Below are positions 23,916-34,120 of a DNA stretch of 64,000 nt, piece by piece. Position 1 is the stretch's first letter, and each line of letters opens with the position of its first letter. Source of the stretch: Thinopyrum elongatum (lineage: Eukaryota; Streptophyta; Magnoliopsida; Poales; Poaceae); the NCBI GenBank assembly GCA_011799875.1, contig CM022297.1:538888795-538952794 (forward strand), in the 5' to 3' direction. Both the position numbers and the translations under genes were made by a program. Below the pieces are notes generated by a model. It ran no database searches. It saw nothing but the letters and a program-made list of their open reading frames with translations, and was not told where the DNA came from.

Positions 23916-24390
23916 TGAGGGAGTCCTGGATTAGGGGGTCCTCGGGTGTCCGGACTATTTGATATGGGCCGGACTGGTGGGCCGTGAAGATAAAGCAGAA
24001 GGCTATCCCCCGTGTCCGGGTGGGACTCCTATGTGCGTAGAACGGCAAGTTTGGTGTCCGGGTGTAATGTTTCCTTCCTCTGCAAGCCGACTCTGTACAA
24101 CCCTAGGTCCCTCCGGTGTGTATATAAACCGGAGGGTTTAGTCCGTAGAGGCTATCGGAATAATCATAGGCTAGACAACTAGGGTTTAGCCATTACGATC
24201 TCGAGGTAGATCAACTCTTGTAACCCCTATACTCATCGAATACAATCAAGCAGGACGTAGGGTTTTACCTCCTTCAAGAGGGCCCGAACCTGAGTAAACA
24301 CCATGTCCCCTACTGTCCCTTGTTACCATTGATCCTCAGACTCACAGCTTGGGCCCCCCTACCCGAGATTTACCGGTTTTGACACCGACA
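23916..24390 (+). repeat. 3' LTR of the Tat-lineage Gypsy
   Basis: 475 bp matching 1162-1636 with about 23 substitutions by eye and no gap. Followed by atctc, the right copy of the target duplication. Confidence 0.93.
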
Positions 24391-24395
24391 ATCTC

Positions 24396-24456
24396 CTAGA
24401 TAGATCTTGCATGAGTGTAGGATTTTTTTTGAAATTGCATGCTACGTTTCCCAACA
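24396..24456 (+). mobile_element. Terminal part of the outer Copia LTR
   Basis: Continues the LTR left at 1161 and ends acgtttcccaaca, the normal end of BARE/Angela-type LTRs. The next bases do not form a primer site. Confidence 0.8.
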
Positions 24457-25700
24457 ATATGCATGCAAGTGCCAAAAAAAATGAAGAGAGAAACAATGTC
24501 TGCCGTGTGTGTGTGTGTGTGTGTGTGCGAGCGAAATCTCAAAACAAAAGGTTCATTGCTAGAATCCCATTGTATGTATTCATATGGTTCCGGGACTCGA
24601 GTTAACCTTACGCATATGTGTGCGAGACATAGTTATACTTTGAGACATTAGTGGCGGTGGGTAGGCGGAATTAAAGGGGTGGGCGTGTTTGACAGAGAGA
24701 GCGTGTGTGTTTTTGTGTGAGAGACTTGTAGGACGGGGTAGAAAGACAAATTCTAACCTTGACAGAGGGAAAGAAATACACAAAGTCCGCGTGTGTGATT
24801 CCGATGCCCACAGAGAAACGAGATATGTATGCATGTGAGAGAGATTGCACAATTCATTCACGTATCACAATCTAGCGATCGTGGACGTGCATCGCTTGAA
24901 CATAATCAATATCTACTTCGTATCATGGCCAAAGATACAACATCGATTCAACGCTATAAAGATTGGACACTCACATATCACAATTTTTTTTCGAATAGTC
25001 TTTTTCAATTGTGCATGCCAAAGTTATAGTGATGTTTCTTCAAACAACCACTGTTGTTATCATGTACATGCACCATTGTTAGTTTTGCAATCAAATTCAT
25101 TAGTCTTGGATGATTTAAGGTTCTATTATGAAGTAATATATGTAATATTCATATATGAATTCAACGGGTACGCAATTTATGAAATAGAGGCCATGTAATC
25201 ATATGAGGTAAAACTTTTAAGTAGCGGAATACAATATCCATATCTTTTTGTGCATCTATATTAAATTAACACGTCAATGCATTATGTTTAAAGTAAATAA
25301 TCAATGCCACTAAATTATATATTTACACGAGAAATACATAGGCTGGGCGTTTGATCCTTTTTTTGTGAACGCGTCTCAACACTCGTACGATTGGCCGCGC
25401 CCATGTGAACGTCCAAGTTATCGGTGCATCATTCCGAGTTCTTGTCTTTTTTTTTCTAGGGTGGACTTCATACCAGTTATTAACTGCTGACGTGTGCCCC
25501 GTGTACACAGTCTCGCATAACCTTCCCGCTAGCACTGTACAAAATTAGTTGAAACTGGATATCAATGATCCCGAGGGCAGGAAAATCTCCTGCTTCCTTC
25601 TAAAATTTCCGCCAGCTAGTCTTTAGCATGCGAAATTCCCCTTTTGTCCTTGGTGCTCGGAGAACAATAGTTACAATATGGCCCTCATTTACATAATAGG
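24457..25700. other. AT-rich unassigned DNA with a GT microsatellite
   Basis: A perfect GT run lies at about 24504-24527, and more GT/GA-rich sequence follows to 24860. The rest is AT-rich with no credible open frame, no LTR end and no recognised repeat. The boundary to the gene-like region at 25700 is set only by a rise in GC content. Confidence 0.5.
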
Positions 25701-25729
25701 TCAGGGTTGCTTTGGTAACTTCCAGTTCC

Positions 25730-26560
25730 CCCCACCACACGGCACCCCCATTTCCTCTCCCCCTCCCGCAAAAACGACTACTCCACAGCACCAGAGCATC
25801 TTACATCACGCCGTCCGTACTTCATCGGCCTTTCTACCCCTTCCCTCTCGAAACCCTAGACTGCTCATCCATCGACGTACTAGAGCCCATTCACTGCCAG
25901 CGTCGTCCACCTCACCGGATCTGCTTCTTTGGCCGCATCTACCCCTCCCATCTCCCTGAGAAACAAGTAGACTACTCATCCACCATTGTACCACAGCCCA
26001 TTCAGTGCCAGCCTTGTCCACGATGCCGGATCTGCTTCGCCGGTACTCTCGTCAACTGCAGCGCATCTACAGCGGCTCCTTCGTACTCCCCACCGAAGAC
26101 GCTTCGTCCTCACCCCCGGAGCCGCCCCACTGACGCCCCCGTCGACGGCCTCTGATCCTCTTCACCGACACCTTCCTCAACCCTACCAAAGCCGCTTCGC
26201 CGACACCATCCTCAACCCTACCGGAGTAGCTTCACCTATACCATTCTCAACCCTACCGGGACCGCTTTTCCAACGCCCAAGTCCACGGCCTCAGATCTGC
26301 TTCGTCGCACCCTCGTCCAACCTACCGAAGCAGCTTCTAACGCCCCGTCCATGGCCGCAAATCCGCATCATCGACACCATCCTGAACCCAACCACCGGAG
26401 CAGCTTCACCGACACCCTCGTCCACAGCCTTAGATCCGCTTCGCCCACACCGTAGTCCACCCTACCGGAGCTGCTCCACAAACACCCTACTCCATGGTTC
26501 TAGCTCCTTACCGGACCCCGATAGCCAGTGCAGCATCATCACCCTTGATGTTTCTAACAT
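25730..26560 (+). other. GC-rich, repeat-bearing gene 5'-like region
   Basis: Cytosine-rich DNA resembling the 5' UTR and first exon of a grass gene (an aaaccctaga motif at 25850). Two imperfect copies of a roughly 120-bp unit (25859-25975 and 25976-26040 onward, each with tcatccatc/acc, gcccattca and ccggatctgcttc) are followed by a row of about 40-90 bp units built on ccctaccggagc to about 26480. A 257-codon frame (25986-26759) is open here, but it is proline/serine-rich low-complexity sequence without an ATG near its start. It is better read as repeat than as protein. Confidence 0.45.
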
Positions 26561-26668
26561 GATTCCCACCGTCTGGCAAGATGCCAAGCACCTGCCGCGG
26601 CCTAGGTACTTGTCACCTTTAAACCCGTCCAGCATCACATGCCCGATGTACTTCAAATATACTGACAG

Positions 26669-26776
26669 GTCGCTGTTACATGTTATGCAGCTGACAAGAA
26701 CTACAAGGATGATATTTCTTCTGGATCTAACAGCTTGGCGAACCAAGATCCTGGACTGAGGCATTGCTATGATCTT
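26669..26776 (+). other. Putative internal exon A (36 codons, phase 0)
   Basis: Preceded by an acceptor-like actgacag and followed by a donor gtaagtgc. It reads exactly 36 codons without a stop, including ADKNYKDDISSG and LRHCYDL. It begins and ends in phase 0 and so can join in frame to the 35-codon exon at 29538. Product not recognised. It could be part of a host gene, a captured gene fragment or a CACTA-encoded gene. Confidence 0.35.
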
Positions 26777-26913
26777 GTAAGTGCGTCTCTCTCTTGTATT
26801 GTTGTGTGCCTGCCAGCGTGCTTTGCTAGGATTTTCGACTGGTAATCCCTTTGTGCAGACAATGATTTCCACTACTGGCTGCTAAATTAGAGATGTAGAT
26901 GTCATACATGATA

Positions 26914-27071
26914 CTCCCTCCGTTCCTAAATATATGTCTTTCTAGAGATTCCACTATAGACTACATACAGAGCAAAATGAGTGAATCTACACTCAAAAAT
27001 GCATGTATATACATCTGTTTGTGGTCCATAGTGGAATCTCTACAAAGACATATATTTAGGAACAGAGGTAG
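26914..27071. mobile_element. Stowaway-type MITE
   Basis: 158 bp starting ctccctccgttcctaaata, with a near-perfect inverted copy at the right end (tatatttaggaacagaggtag), flanked by ta on both sides (26912-26913 and 27072-27073). Long terminal inverted repeats and TA duplication are typical of Stowaway (Tc1/mariner) elements in Triticeae. No coding capacity. Confidence 0.93.
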
Positions 27072-27275
27072 TACATTACACAAAATCGTAGGTGGCATGT
27101 AGGAATTCCAGTGCACTACATTAGGCTCCCTTAGAGTGCCTACTAGTCTAGTACACAGAGTCATGGCTAGTTTATGCTACGCACACAATCGTTAATTGGT
27201 GGTTTAAATATCCGCAAGGGATATGCAATGTATTATCATGTAGAGATATCTCAAATTAGCCGTGTCAACTTGCAG

Positions 27276-27390
27276 ATGGGGTGCCCACAATGAAAAAGTA
27301 CAAGAGTTTTTAGTACAAGATGTATGTGGTAATTTCATGGAACATCGGAAAAAAAGGAGAGGCAGTGGTGAGCCTATACAGTGTGCTATG
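27276..27390 (+). pseudogene. Exon B, diverged duplicate of the exon at 29538
   Basis: 115 bp between an acceptor (caacttgcag) and a donor (gtaggtca). It aligns to exon C at 29538-29642 (shared text ggggtgc, aatgaa, gtacaagatgt, a basic arginine/lysine cluster and a final atg before the donor). The length differs by 10 bp, so the two cannot have the same phase; in the readable frame it encodes NEKVQEFLVQDV and KKRRGSGEP. It looks like a decayed copy. The preceding intron sequence is also similar between the two. Confidence 0.45.
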
Positions 27391-27901
27391 GTAGGTCACT
27401 CCATTGCAATCATCGTGACATGTTATTTGTATGTCGGTTCTGTTGGCCAGGGTTCTTAGTGACGGTTATTTCGAGTTATCCTCAGAAAATAAGCACCTTT
27501 GAATATAAGCTCCAGATAATAAGCCAACCAGTTCTTTTCATTGCCTGCCTTTTTAGCTTATCTATGGTATGATCAGTGAAAAGTCTAGATTGCATTATAT
27601 TTTGTCATTTTGCTGCCCATATGAAAATTAATTTGACTTGCAAACATCACAAATTGAACCCAGTGCAGTAATTAATATGATAGGAAAACAGACCATCAAT
27701 ATTTGTTCAAAATGCAAATACAAAGATACCATCTACTTGGCACAATCTACTTTAGTCAATGTCTTCCATAGAGAGCCCATTGCCTAATTTAAATGTAGAA
27801 CGCATTGCCTAAATTTAAATGAAGAACCATTATTTATCGAAATTCAATGGTCCAAGTGGCTGGTTATTATCATATAGCAGCACCACCTAAAAGCATCATA
27901 T

Positions 27902-28203
27902 AGCAGCAGCAGCAGCTCATAGCAACTCATCATACAGCAGCAACAGCTAGCAATTCATCATATACCAGCAATAGCTCATAGCAATTCATCATATAGCAGG
28001 AGCAGGAGTAGCTCATAGCAATTCATCATATAGCAGCAGCAGGAGCAGCTTATAGCAACTCATCATATAGCAGCAGCAGCTCATAGCAATTCATCATATA
28101 GCAGCAGCAAGTCATAGCAATTCATCATATAGTAGCAGCAGCAGCAGCTCATAGCAATGCATCATATAGCAGCAGCAGCTCATAGCAATTCATCGTATAG
28201 CAG
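27902..28203 (+). repeat. Minisatellite, about 9 copies of a 28-37 bp unit
   Basis: Tandem units of the form catcatatagcagcagc... ending ctcatagcaatt. Unit length varies mainly through the number of embedded agc triplets. No spacer of unique sequence lies between units, and every forward frame meets tag, so it is not coding. Confidence 0.93.
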
Positions 28204-28245
28204 ATCGGACTGAAAATTTGGCAAAAAATCAGAGAAGATCCTCAC

Positions 28246-28498
28246 CTTGTTGGATGAACTCATCCTTCAATAGCACCTCAAGGCCATGGCCTGGGAGGAG
28301 GGGAGGGGGAACAAGGTGCCTTCTGCCGGAGTGGGGCATCGGCCATAGTTGTGCGGCAACCACCGGAGTAGTGCGTTGGACGGACCATACTGGAGCAGCT
28401 GCTGGAGACCATGAGAATGAGGGGCGGCGCCAGAGGGAGGAGTAGCCGGGGAGATTTGGCCCTACCCACCGGCCATGTAGCCCAGCTGGATAGAGCAT
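28246..28498 (-). other. Putative first exon on the minus strand
   Basis: On the minus strand an ATG at 28498 (MLYPAGLHGRW) opens a frame to a donor (caag/gtgagg) at 28246, ending HGLEVLLKDEFIQQ. Upstream, from 28499 to about 28620, the minus strand is a cytosine-rich leader with ctagggttcc, typical of plant 5' UTRs. The exon is GC-rich as grass first exons are. No further exon of this gene could be placed downstream; the next 300 bp are the minisatellite. It may be a captured gene start. Product not recognised. Confidence 0.35.
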
Positions 28499-29537
28499 CG
28501 TCGAGGAGCAGGCCAGATGGGACCAGTGGCGGCGGCTCGCTGGAGGAACCCTAGCGCTGCAGGCAGGGGATCGAGGTAGAGGGAAAGGGGAGAGGATATG
28601 CAAGCGGGCAGGGCAATGAACGCTTGCGTATTTGTTTTTACTTGAGGGTAAGGTGTGACGCGGGCGTGAGCAGTTGCATTTTGAGTGTAATATAGGCAAA
28701 CAACAGAGTCATTTCATTATTCCCCTTCCCTTCAATTTTTAGTGAGCTTCTACCCAAAGCACCCCCCCCCCCCCAAGCGAAATAAGTTAAGCCCAAGCGC
28801 ATAACTCAAAAACAAGTTCTTTACATCTTTTATGGCTTATTTTGACAACAAGCTCTGACAAGGCGGAATAGAACTGGTGGCCCTTAACCTGCAATTCAAT
28901 TGTGCATGCAATGATGAATCACTCCTGCCTGCTACAATGTACATTTAGGCATCATACATGGCATAACCTAATACATGTGCATTTCATTATAGAATCTGAA
29001 ATATGCAATGTTTATGTTAGTTCATACGTTGCACATGATGTTTAAATGTCCCTTAAATCTGGTCAGTCAGGTGATGGTCTTTAAGCCTCCTTCTATGCTT
29101 CTTTTCTTGATACGTAATTCAGTGTTGTGCAAGATTTGCTCACACATCTATTCAATTGCTTGTTTGTATCAGCCAGCCATACTAGGACTGTTTGCTTTGA
29201 TTACTTGCTGTTCTTGACCTAACAGAGCTTGTCAATGATTTAAACACTAAGGGCTGCTGTAGTGGGGGCTTGTATAACTCATAGGTGACATAAAGATTTG
29301 GTAGTACACTAAAGTAGGCTCTCCAAGATTACCTGGTGGTCCATTTCGAAGGTATGCCTAGTTTTTACACAACGCACACATAGTAAATGCTCATTTCATT
29401 GTGTGCAAGAGATGTGGCATGTTTCATTATGTGGTGTTGTTTTGTTATAAACTCATCCATTGGTGTTGTTCACAAACTGGAAAGTATGCATATTAATCTT
29501 CCAAGGACACCAGTAACTAGTTTGTGTCACCTTGCAG

Positions 29538-29642
29538 AGGGGGTGCAATGAAGATAAGATTGAGGATTTCCATGTACAAGATGTTAGGAAGGAGCCTGGC
29601 AAGAGAAGGAGGAGTAGCGTTGATCCTGTTCAACTAGTTATG
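29538..29642 (+). other. Putative internal exon C (35 codons, phase 0)
   Basis: Flanked by accttgcag and gtaagtca, both good splice borders. It reads exactly 35 codons, with NEDKIEDFHVQDV followed by the basic run KEPGKRRRSS, which resembles a nuclear localisation signal. It starts and ends in phase 0. A diverged duplicate lies at 27276-27390 and a truncated third copy of the flanking intron lies at about 30100-30240. Product not recognised. Confidence 0.45.
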
Positions 29643-29744
29643 GTAAGTCACTTTATTACAATTACCAGGACATCCTATTTATCTGACATTGTGCTTGCAT
29701 AGGGTTATTCACCCGTAACCCAGTCATTGGGCCATTGATTAAAA

Positions 29745-29889
29745 CTCCCTCCGCTCACTACTATATTATGTTCTAACTTTTTTGTAAATCAGATGTATGT
29801 AAACGCATTTTAATGTGTCTGCGCACTCATTATGGATGTAGTCTACATTTAAATATCTAAAACATCTTATAGTAGTGGACAGTGTGAAA
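29745..29889. mobile_element. Stowaway-type MITE, diverged
   Basis: Starts ctccctccgctcactactat and has the inverted counterpart atcttatagtagtggac near the right end. The interior matches the common Triticeae Stowaway text (ctaacttttttgtaaatc, catttaaatatctaaaac). The right terminus is degraded and a TA duplication is not preserved. Confidence 0.8.
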
Positions 29890-31460
29890 CTGCTTCCTGC
29901 TATGGTAGAGTTGTTGATGTCATAAATGTCATAATCAAATGCATATACACATCATTAGCCTCTCTATCAATACTAGGATCTTGATTACATACTAGTCGAG
30001 ATACTTCATAGGGGGCAAACAATATTACATTACATGTTCCTTTCTATAGTAAATGTAGCTAGGCCATGGATTTTATTGAGGCGCGCATGTATGCATGCTG
30101 CCAACTCAACAGTTCAACTGCTTGTTTGTTTCAGGCATAGTTAAATTGCTCTTTTCAATTGCTTTATTTGTCCTCAGTTAATGAGATGCCCAAACAATGA
30201 TGCCTGATGTAGGGTACTTGTATAACTATTAGTTGACACTAGTCATCAACCCGTCCCTCTGCACAGGCTAGCTTAATCTCAAGTAACATGTGAGCTACAT
30301 ACATATTAGCAATTTAACATTGATGAAAGATATAATTTGTAATATATGCTTTTTCATGGTAAGCCACTCAACTATCGGAAAAAAGTGAGTTGCATATTTT
30401 GAAGTACGAACGTCATATTAGACATTTAATATATATGGTTCGGAACTATGCCACAACCCTGTGATTTATTCTTTCTAAGATTTTCTTATTTTTAAAATTT
30501 ATATTTCTTTCTCAGGTTCTTATTTCAAGTTGGTTGTTAGATAGCTCCACCAGCTGTTTTATCTTTTAACAAAGATATATTGTATTAGGAATCTGGTTTA
30601 TTTCAAGAATAGTCTTGTTGTAGTATTTCACACGTGGTCTATGCACAACATAAGAGAACCTTTTTTTCAATGACACATATACGGACAGTTTTATGTTGAA
30701 TCTATGGTAAACGCATACACATGGAGTCTAACATGAAGAGTTCTAGTTCAAAAACGAAAAGAAGATATGCAACTTTGTCATGTCATAGTTAATTCAGTTA
30801 TAATTTTCAAATTGTGGCCGGAATTTTCTTCGGATTACATCTAAAACATGATGACATGTTTGGTCACGTCAACAAAAGTATATCTTCTGTTAATTGCATG
30901 TTGTTATAAGGCCTAAGTATGATTGTCAAACATATAATCGTTGACATGCATATTTCCCATCCATTGTTCTTCATCTATTATAAAATGTTGTAGTACTATC
31001 AATTCTAGTAGCATGTGACTTAGATTACCTATCCAAGTTCAGCTGCTGCTCTTGTGAAAACATTGCCACCAAGTCCATACCAGGATGAAAAAGTAGTTTA
31101 TGACCTGAAAATAAAGCAAAAGATATAATGAAAGATTAGCCTAATTTGGAAAGGAGACAAACTACCATGGTACAAACGCATAAGCAACAGCATGGCTTCA
31201 CAGCTTTTCTTGAAAGAGACACACCAGTACAAAAAAACATTGGTGCGAAGGAGAAGCTTTAGATTTACATAAGTAATAGGAGCAAGTGTTCTAGATAAAG
31301 GAGACAAAGTGGATCGTTCTGGTGTGAATGGCATGTTGACGTATACTACAGGGCGAATGCTTGTTCTCACAAAAATAAAAGCTATAAAAAAATTGCAACT
31401 ATATTATGGCATCTAGAATAGAAATAGTAAAAGCTACAAACATAGGCAGCGAAAATCAAT
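29890..31460. other. AT-rich intron-like DNA with a partial duplicate
   Basis: About 1.6 kb of AT-rich sequence. The part 30100-30240 resembles 29150-29290 (gcttgtttgt, then tacttgtataact), a third, truncated copy of the duplicated block. A short plus-strand stretch at about 31040-31130 reads like protein (KTLPPSPYQDEKVVYDL) but lacks a clear donor. No other feature seen. Confidence 0.4.
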
Positions 31461-31467
31461 TAAATAC

Positions 31468-31634
31468 CTTCAGAAGTGCAGGCTCATGTCTACATGCAAC
31501 AGGGGAATCATTTTCAGAGAGGTCAATAAGACAACCATATGGAAAAGTGGTTGTAGGTAAATCGTATAGTGACTTGAGATAATGATCTTTATTAACAATC
31601 TGCGTGCCAAGGTTAATTTTATTGCATAAGTTGC
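31468..31634 (-). other. Putative internal exon on the minus strand (55 codons)
   Basis: On the minus strand an acceptor-like gtgtgag precedes 55 open codons (including HYLKSLYDLPTTTFPYG and LIDLSENDSP) that end at a donor aag/gtattt. The composition looks like protein rather than intron, but a run of this length can occur by chance. Product not recognised. Its strand agrees with the putative first exon at 33293. Confidence 0.28.
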
Positions 31635-32491
31635 CTCACACGTATGTTTAGCATTTGTAGTGCAGATTATTGTTTTAAGAAAGATAATTTAGGTACATGC
31701 ATTTAAAATCTAAATATTATCATGGGCACACTTTAACACATAATTCAACTAATTTGGTGAAAACATATTGAACCAACAATATGCGGACTTTTATCAATCC
31801 ACACAAATCATTACTATATGAAAAATTATGTTATATAGATGACAGTTCTAAAATCTAAATATTAGAGTCGCCAAGGCAAGATCATCCATGCTATTAGAAT
31901 TGAACTGTATAAATTATGTATTTTGTCGTAACAATTGCATGAAAACCCTTTCTGACACTATGTCTAGCTTGAGTCCTTCGATGTAACTAAACTAGGACCT
32001 CTATTTTCATACTATGCGCTACCTATCATTGATCGAAGGGTGACAACAAAGGGAATCTGTAAATAAAAACATGTGTAACTTGAGTACTCCATGAAGCTAG
32101 CTTAACTCTAGTATATCGACAACAACTTTAAAGTCTAACTACAGATCGTCCAAAAGGGATTATAAACACTATTTGGACATGATGTTGAGAAATCTGGGCA
32201 GCTGGGTATAACTCTAGTGTCAAGCCCCTCAATACACTTTTTTCAAGTTATTTTCCTATATATTTGGCCTCATCCACTTTGCTGATATAACATGCAGATA
32301 ATAGGAGTTTTGGACTGTATTTTGAAGAAACAACAGGAGAGATAAAAATTATATGCACATAATATAAACTCATTCTGTTCGTTAACATGGAGTAGCATAG
32401 GGAAGAATATGCAAAGCTTCCTTTAAACAACCAACTGAACTAGCTTGCTGGTGTTTGATTTGTTCGTGTAGCAAGTGCAACCCTACTGCAG
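31635..32491. other. AT-rich unassigned DNA
   Basis: About 850 bp, AT-rich, with no long open frame and no repeat recognised. Read as intron of either putative gene or as plain intergenic DNA. Confidence 0.4.
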
Positions 32492-32650
32492 GTATTGCAT
32501 GCTGCTGCTGGAGGAGATGCGGACAATCCTACAGAATACTTAAACATGTTTTGCCAACCTTTGAGTCATGTGAAGCAAGAGCAATCTCTTAACTGTGACA
32601 CAATAATGAATCTCGATGGTGATGATCATAGTAAACCCACCATGAAATGA
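32492..32650 (+). other. Putative exon D (52 codons and stop, phase 0 start)
   Basis: Preceded by accctactgcag. It reads 52 codons in phase 0 (AAAGGDADNPTEYLNMF, then LSHVKQEQS and NLDGDDHSKP) to a TGA, so it can serve as a last exon. A phase-0 internal donor (cat/gtgaag) would instead allow splicing on to the exon at 34121. The amino-acid composition is protein-like and it follows the phase of exons A and C. Product not recognised. Confidence 0.4.
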
Positions 32651-33092
32651 ATGAATACTCAAATTTTGTTGGTTCAAACATGGTACAATAACTAACTATG
32701 CTTGATATACTTCAAGATCCCACTACAGGCAACTTTTATGTTATTATTCCCTCTTTAAGAAATTGGTCATGAGCACTGCTGATAGATGGACATCTATAAT
32801 ACCAACTTTTTTTTACATTTTTGTGATTAATCCGATTTATTGGGATTTAAGGATAATGGGTTACTTCACCTGTACTGTGAGGTCACCATCATGAGTGGGC
32901 GATGAATTTCAAAAACGTAGGATATGAAGCACCTCGCGATCAGTCTACCGTGGTTCATCCCCTCCGCTCTGCAGCCCCAACAAAAACGACGTTTGCCCAA
33001 TCCAAACAGCCGCAGATGCACATCCTTCTACACTGCATCGTCTATCACGGATTACAGTCTGGTCAGGACATATAAGATAAGTTTGAAAGTAC

Positions 33093-33293
33093 CTCCTGCT
33101 CATCAGCATCAGCCAACATGGATGGAGCGTGGCTGGGGCATAAGCCATTCAATTGATGTATCATGTAGGGGAAGGACGTTTCAGAGAGTATGGATGGCGG
33201 CGTGAAATTATTGGCCGGCATGAAAACTGCAGAGGGTGGCGGCGCTAGGGATATCTCTGTGGCGCGTCGATGCCTCCATGGGACAGGATCCAT
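33093..33293 (-). other. Putative first exon on the minus strand, 67 codons
   Basis: On the minus strand an ATG at 33293 (MDPVPWRHRRATE) opens exactly 67 codons, ending MLADADEQE, to a donor gag/gtactt at 33093. A TATA-like tttaaataaaac lies about 55-65 bp upstream (near 33350-33362) and the sequence between has no ATG. This combination resembles a real gene start. Downstream candidate exons on this strand are weak (31468-31634). Product not recognised. Confidence 0.4.
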
Positions 33294-33778
33294 GGAGGGG
33301 TGGAATCTGTGAGGGAGATGTTTTCTCCTTTTGGGGTAGGCCGTGGAAGAGTTTTATTTAAAGAAGCCCATGAAAGAGTTGGCTGGACCGATGGAGCCGC
33401 CTCCGTGGAACAATACATGAGGACTCCTAAGGTATTTCATCTGACGGTTGTAAATAGCTACTTGGGAGATCCAATGGATAATTTTTTTTAGTTTTCGAGG
33501 ATTAACGTGATGTCTTCATTGGTGCCTTCAATTAGTAAATATAAGATAATTAAAGGCCTTACCATTTAATTACTCTGGCGAAGTGTGCCTGAATCTTTGA
33601 AGTCTATTAGCCAACTATTACTACATGGGGCCCACAATTTAGTTTATACGAGGCTAATGATTGCATAGTTTTGCTTGTTGTAGTAGGTTTGTATGAATCC
33701 CTCTGCTGTTCATTATGCTCCCTAAGACTCTTCTGGAACATGGCACACAATGTTCTAGCTAGTTAATTGAGCTACAGA
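33294..33778. other. Unassigned DNA upstream of the minus-strand exon
   Basis: Mixed-composition DNA holding the TATA-like motif and then AT-rich sequence. No coding signal on either strand. Confidence 0.4.
33350..33362 (-). promoter_or_regulatory. TATA-like box upstream of the minus-strand ATG at 33293
   Basis: ttttatttaaag on the plus strand reads as a TATA-type element on the minus strand, about 60 bp before the ATG. Support is position and composition only. Confidence 0.3.

Positions 33779-33840
<62 letters not shown>
33779..33840. repeat. Compound microsatellite (AT)n(GT)n
   Basis: About 7 AT units followed by about 24 perfect GT units. Probably highly length-variable between accessions. 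Confidence 0.97.
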
Positions 33841-33843
<3 letters not shown>

Positions 33844-34120
33844 ATGTTCAATAGTTGTGTGTGGTCTAAATTTGTAACCAGTCTGTGTTTTGGATTTGGC
33901 CCCAACATCATGCTCCTCTGGTGAGCTAAGAGAGATTTCTGTATGTGGGCTGCACAGACTACCATTTTTATAATTTTTAAAATATCACCTGCTTATGCTT
34001 CATGACGTGTAACATTATTGTTAGTCATGTTTTGCCATGTACAAGATAGTCTATCTTGCTCGCTTCACTGTTGTAACTATATTTTTGCCCTAGTCATGTG
34101 TACTTACAGAAACATTTCAG

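Larger units (their letters stand above)
1162..24390 (+). mobile_element. Tat-lineage Gypsy LTR retrotransposon, interrupted by a Tekay element
   Basis: Two 475-bp LTRs (1162-1636 and 23916-24390, both tga...aca) are flanked by the 5-bp duplication atctc (1157-1161 and 24391-24395). Order inside: primer site, decayed gag, protease, reverse transcriptase, RNase H, integrase, then a long 3' region with a spliced antisense gene, then a polypurine tract. Integrase has no chromodomain, and the antisense gene is a Tat-lineage trait (known for example from Grande and RIRE2), so I place it in Tat. A Tekay chromovirus (4768-18078) split the RNase H domain. By eye the LTRs differ at about 23 of 475 positions (about 5%), which makes it clearly older than the intact Copia at 54123. 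Pol has several stops, so it is not autonomous. Confidence 0.9.

Noticed and set aside
25533..25550. cactgtacaaaatta as the left CACTA terminus
   Set aside because: Only a weak match to cactacaaaaaaag and no subterminal repeats follow it.
27902..28203. CRISPR-like array
   Set aside because: Units follow each other without unique spacers; this is a minisatellite in plant DNA.
30239..30290. actagtcatcaacccgt... as a transposon end
   Set aside because: Resembles a text frequent in grass repeats but no paired end or duplication could be found.
31098..31370. 90-codon minus-strand frame
   Set aside because: No ATG, no clear splice borders and no domain; too weak to list as an exon.
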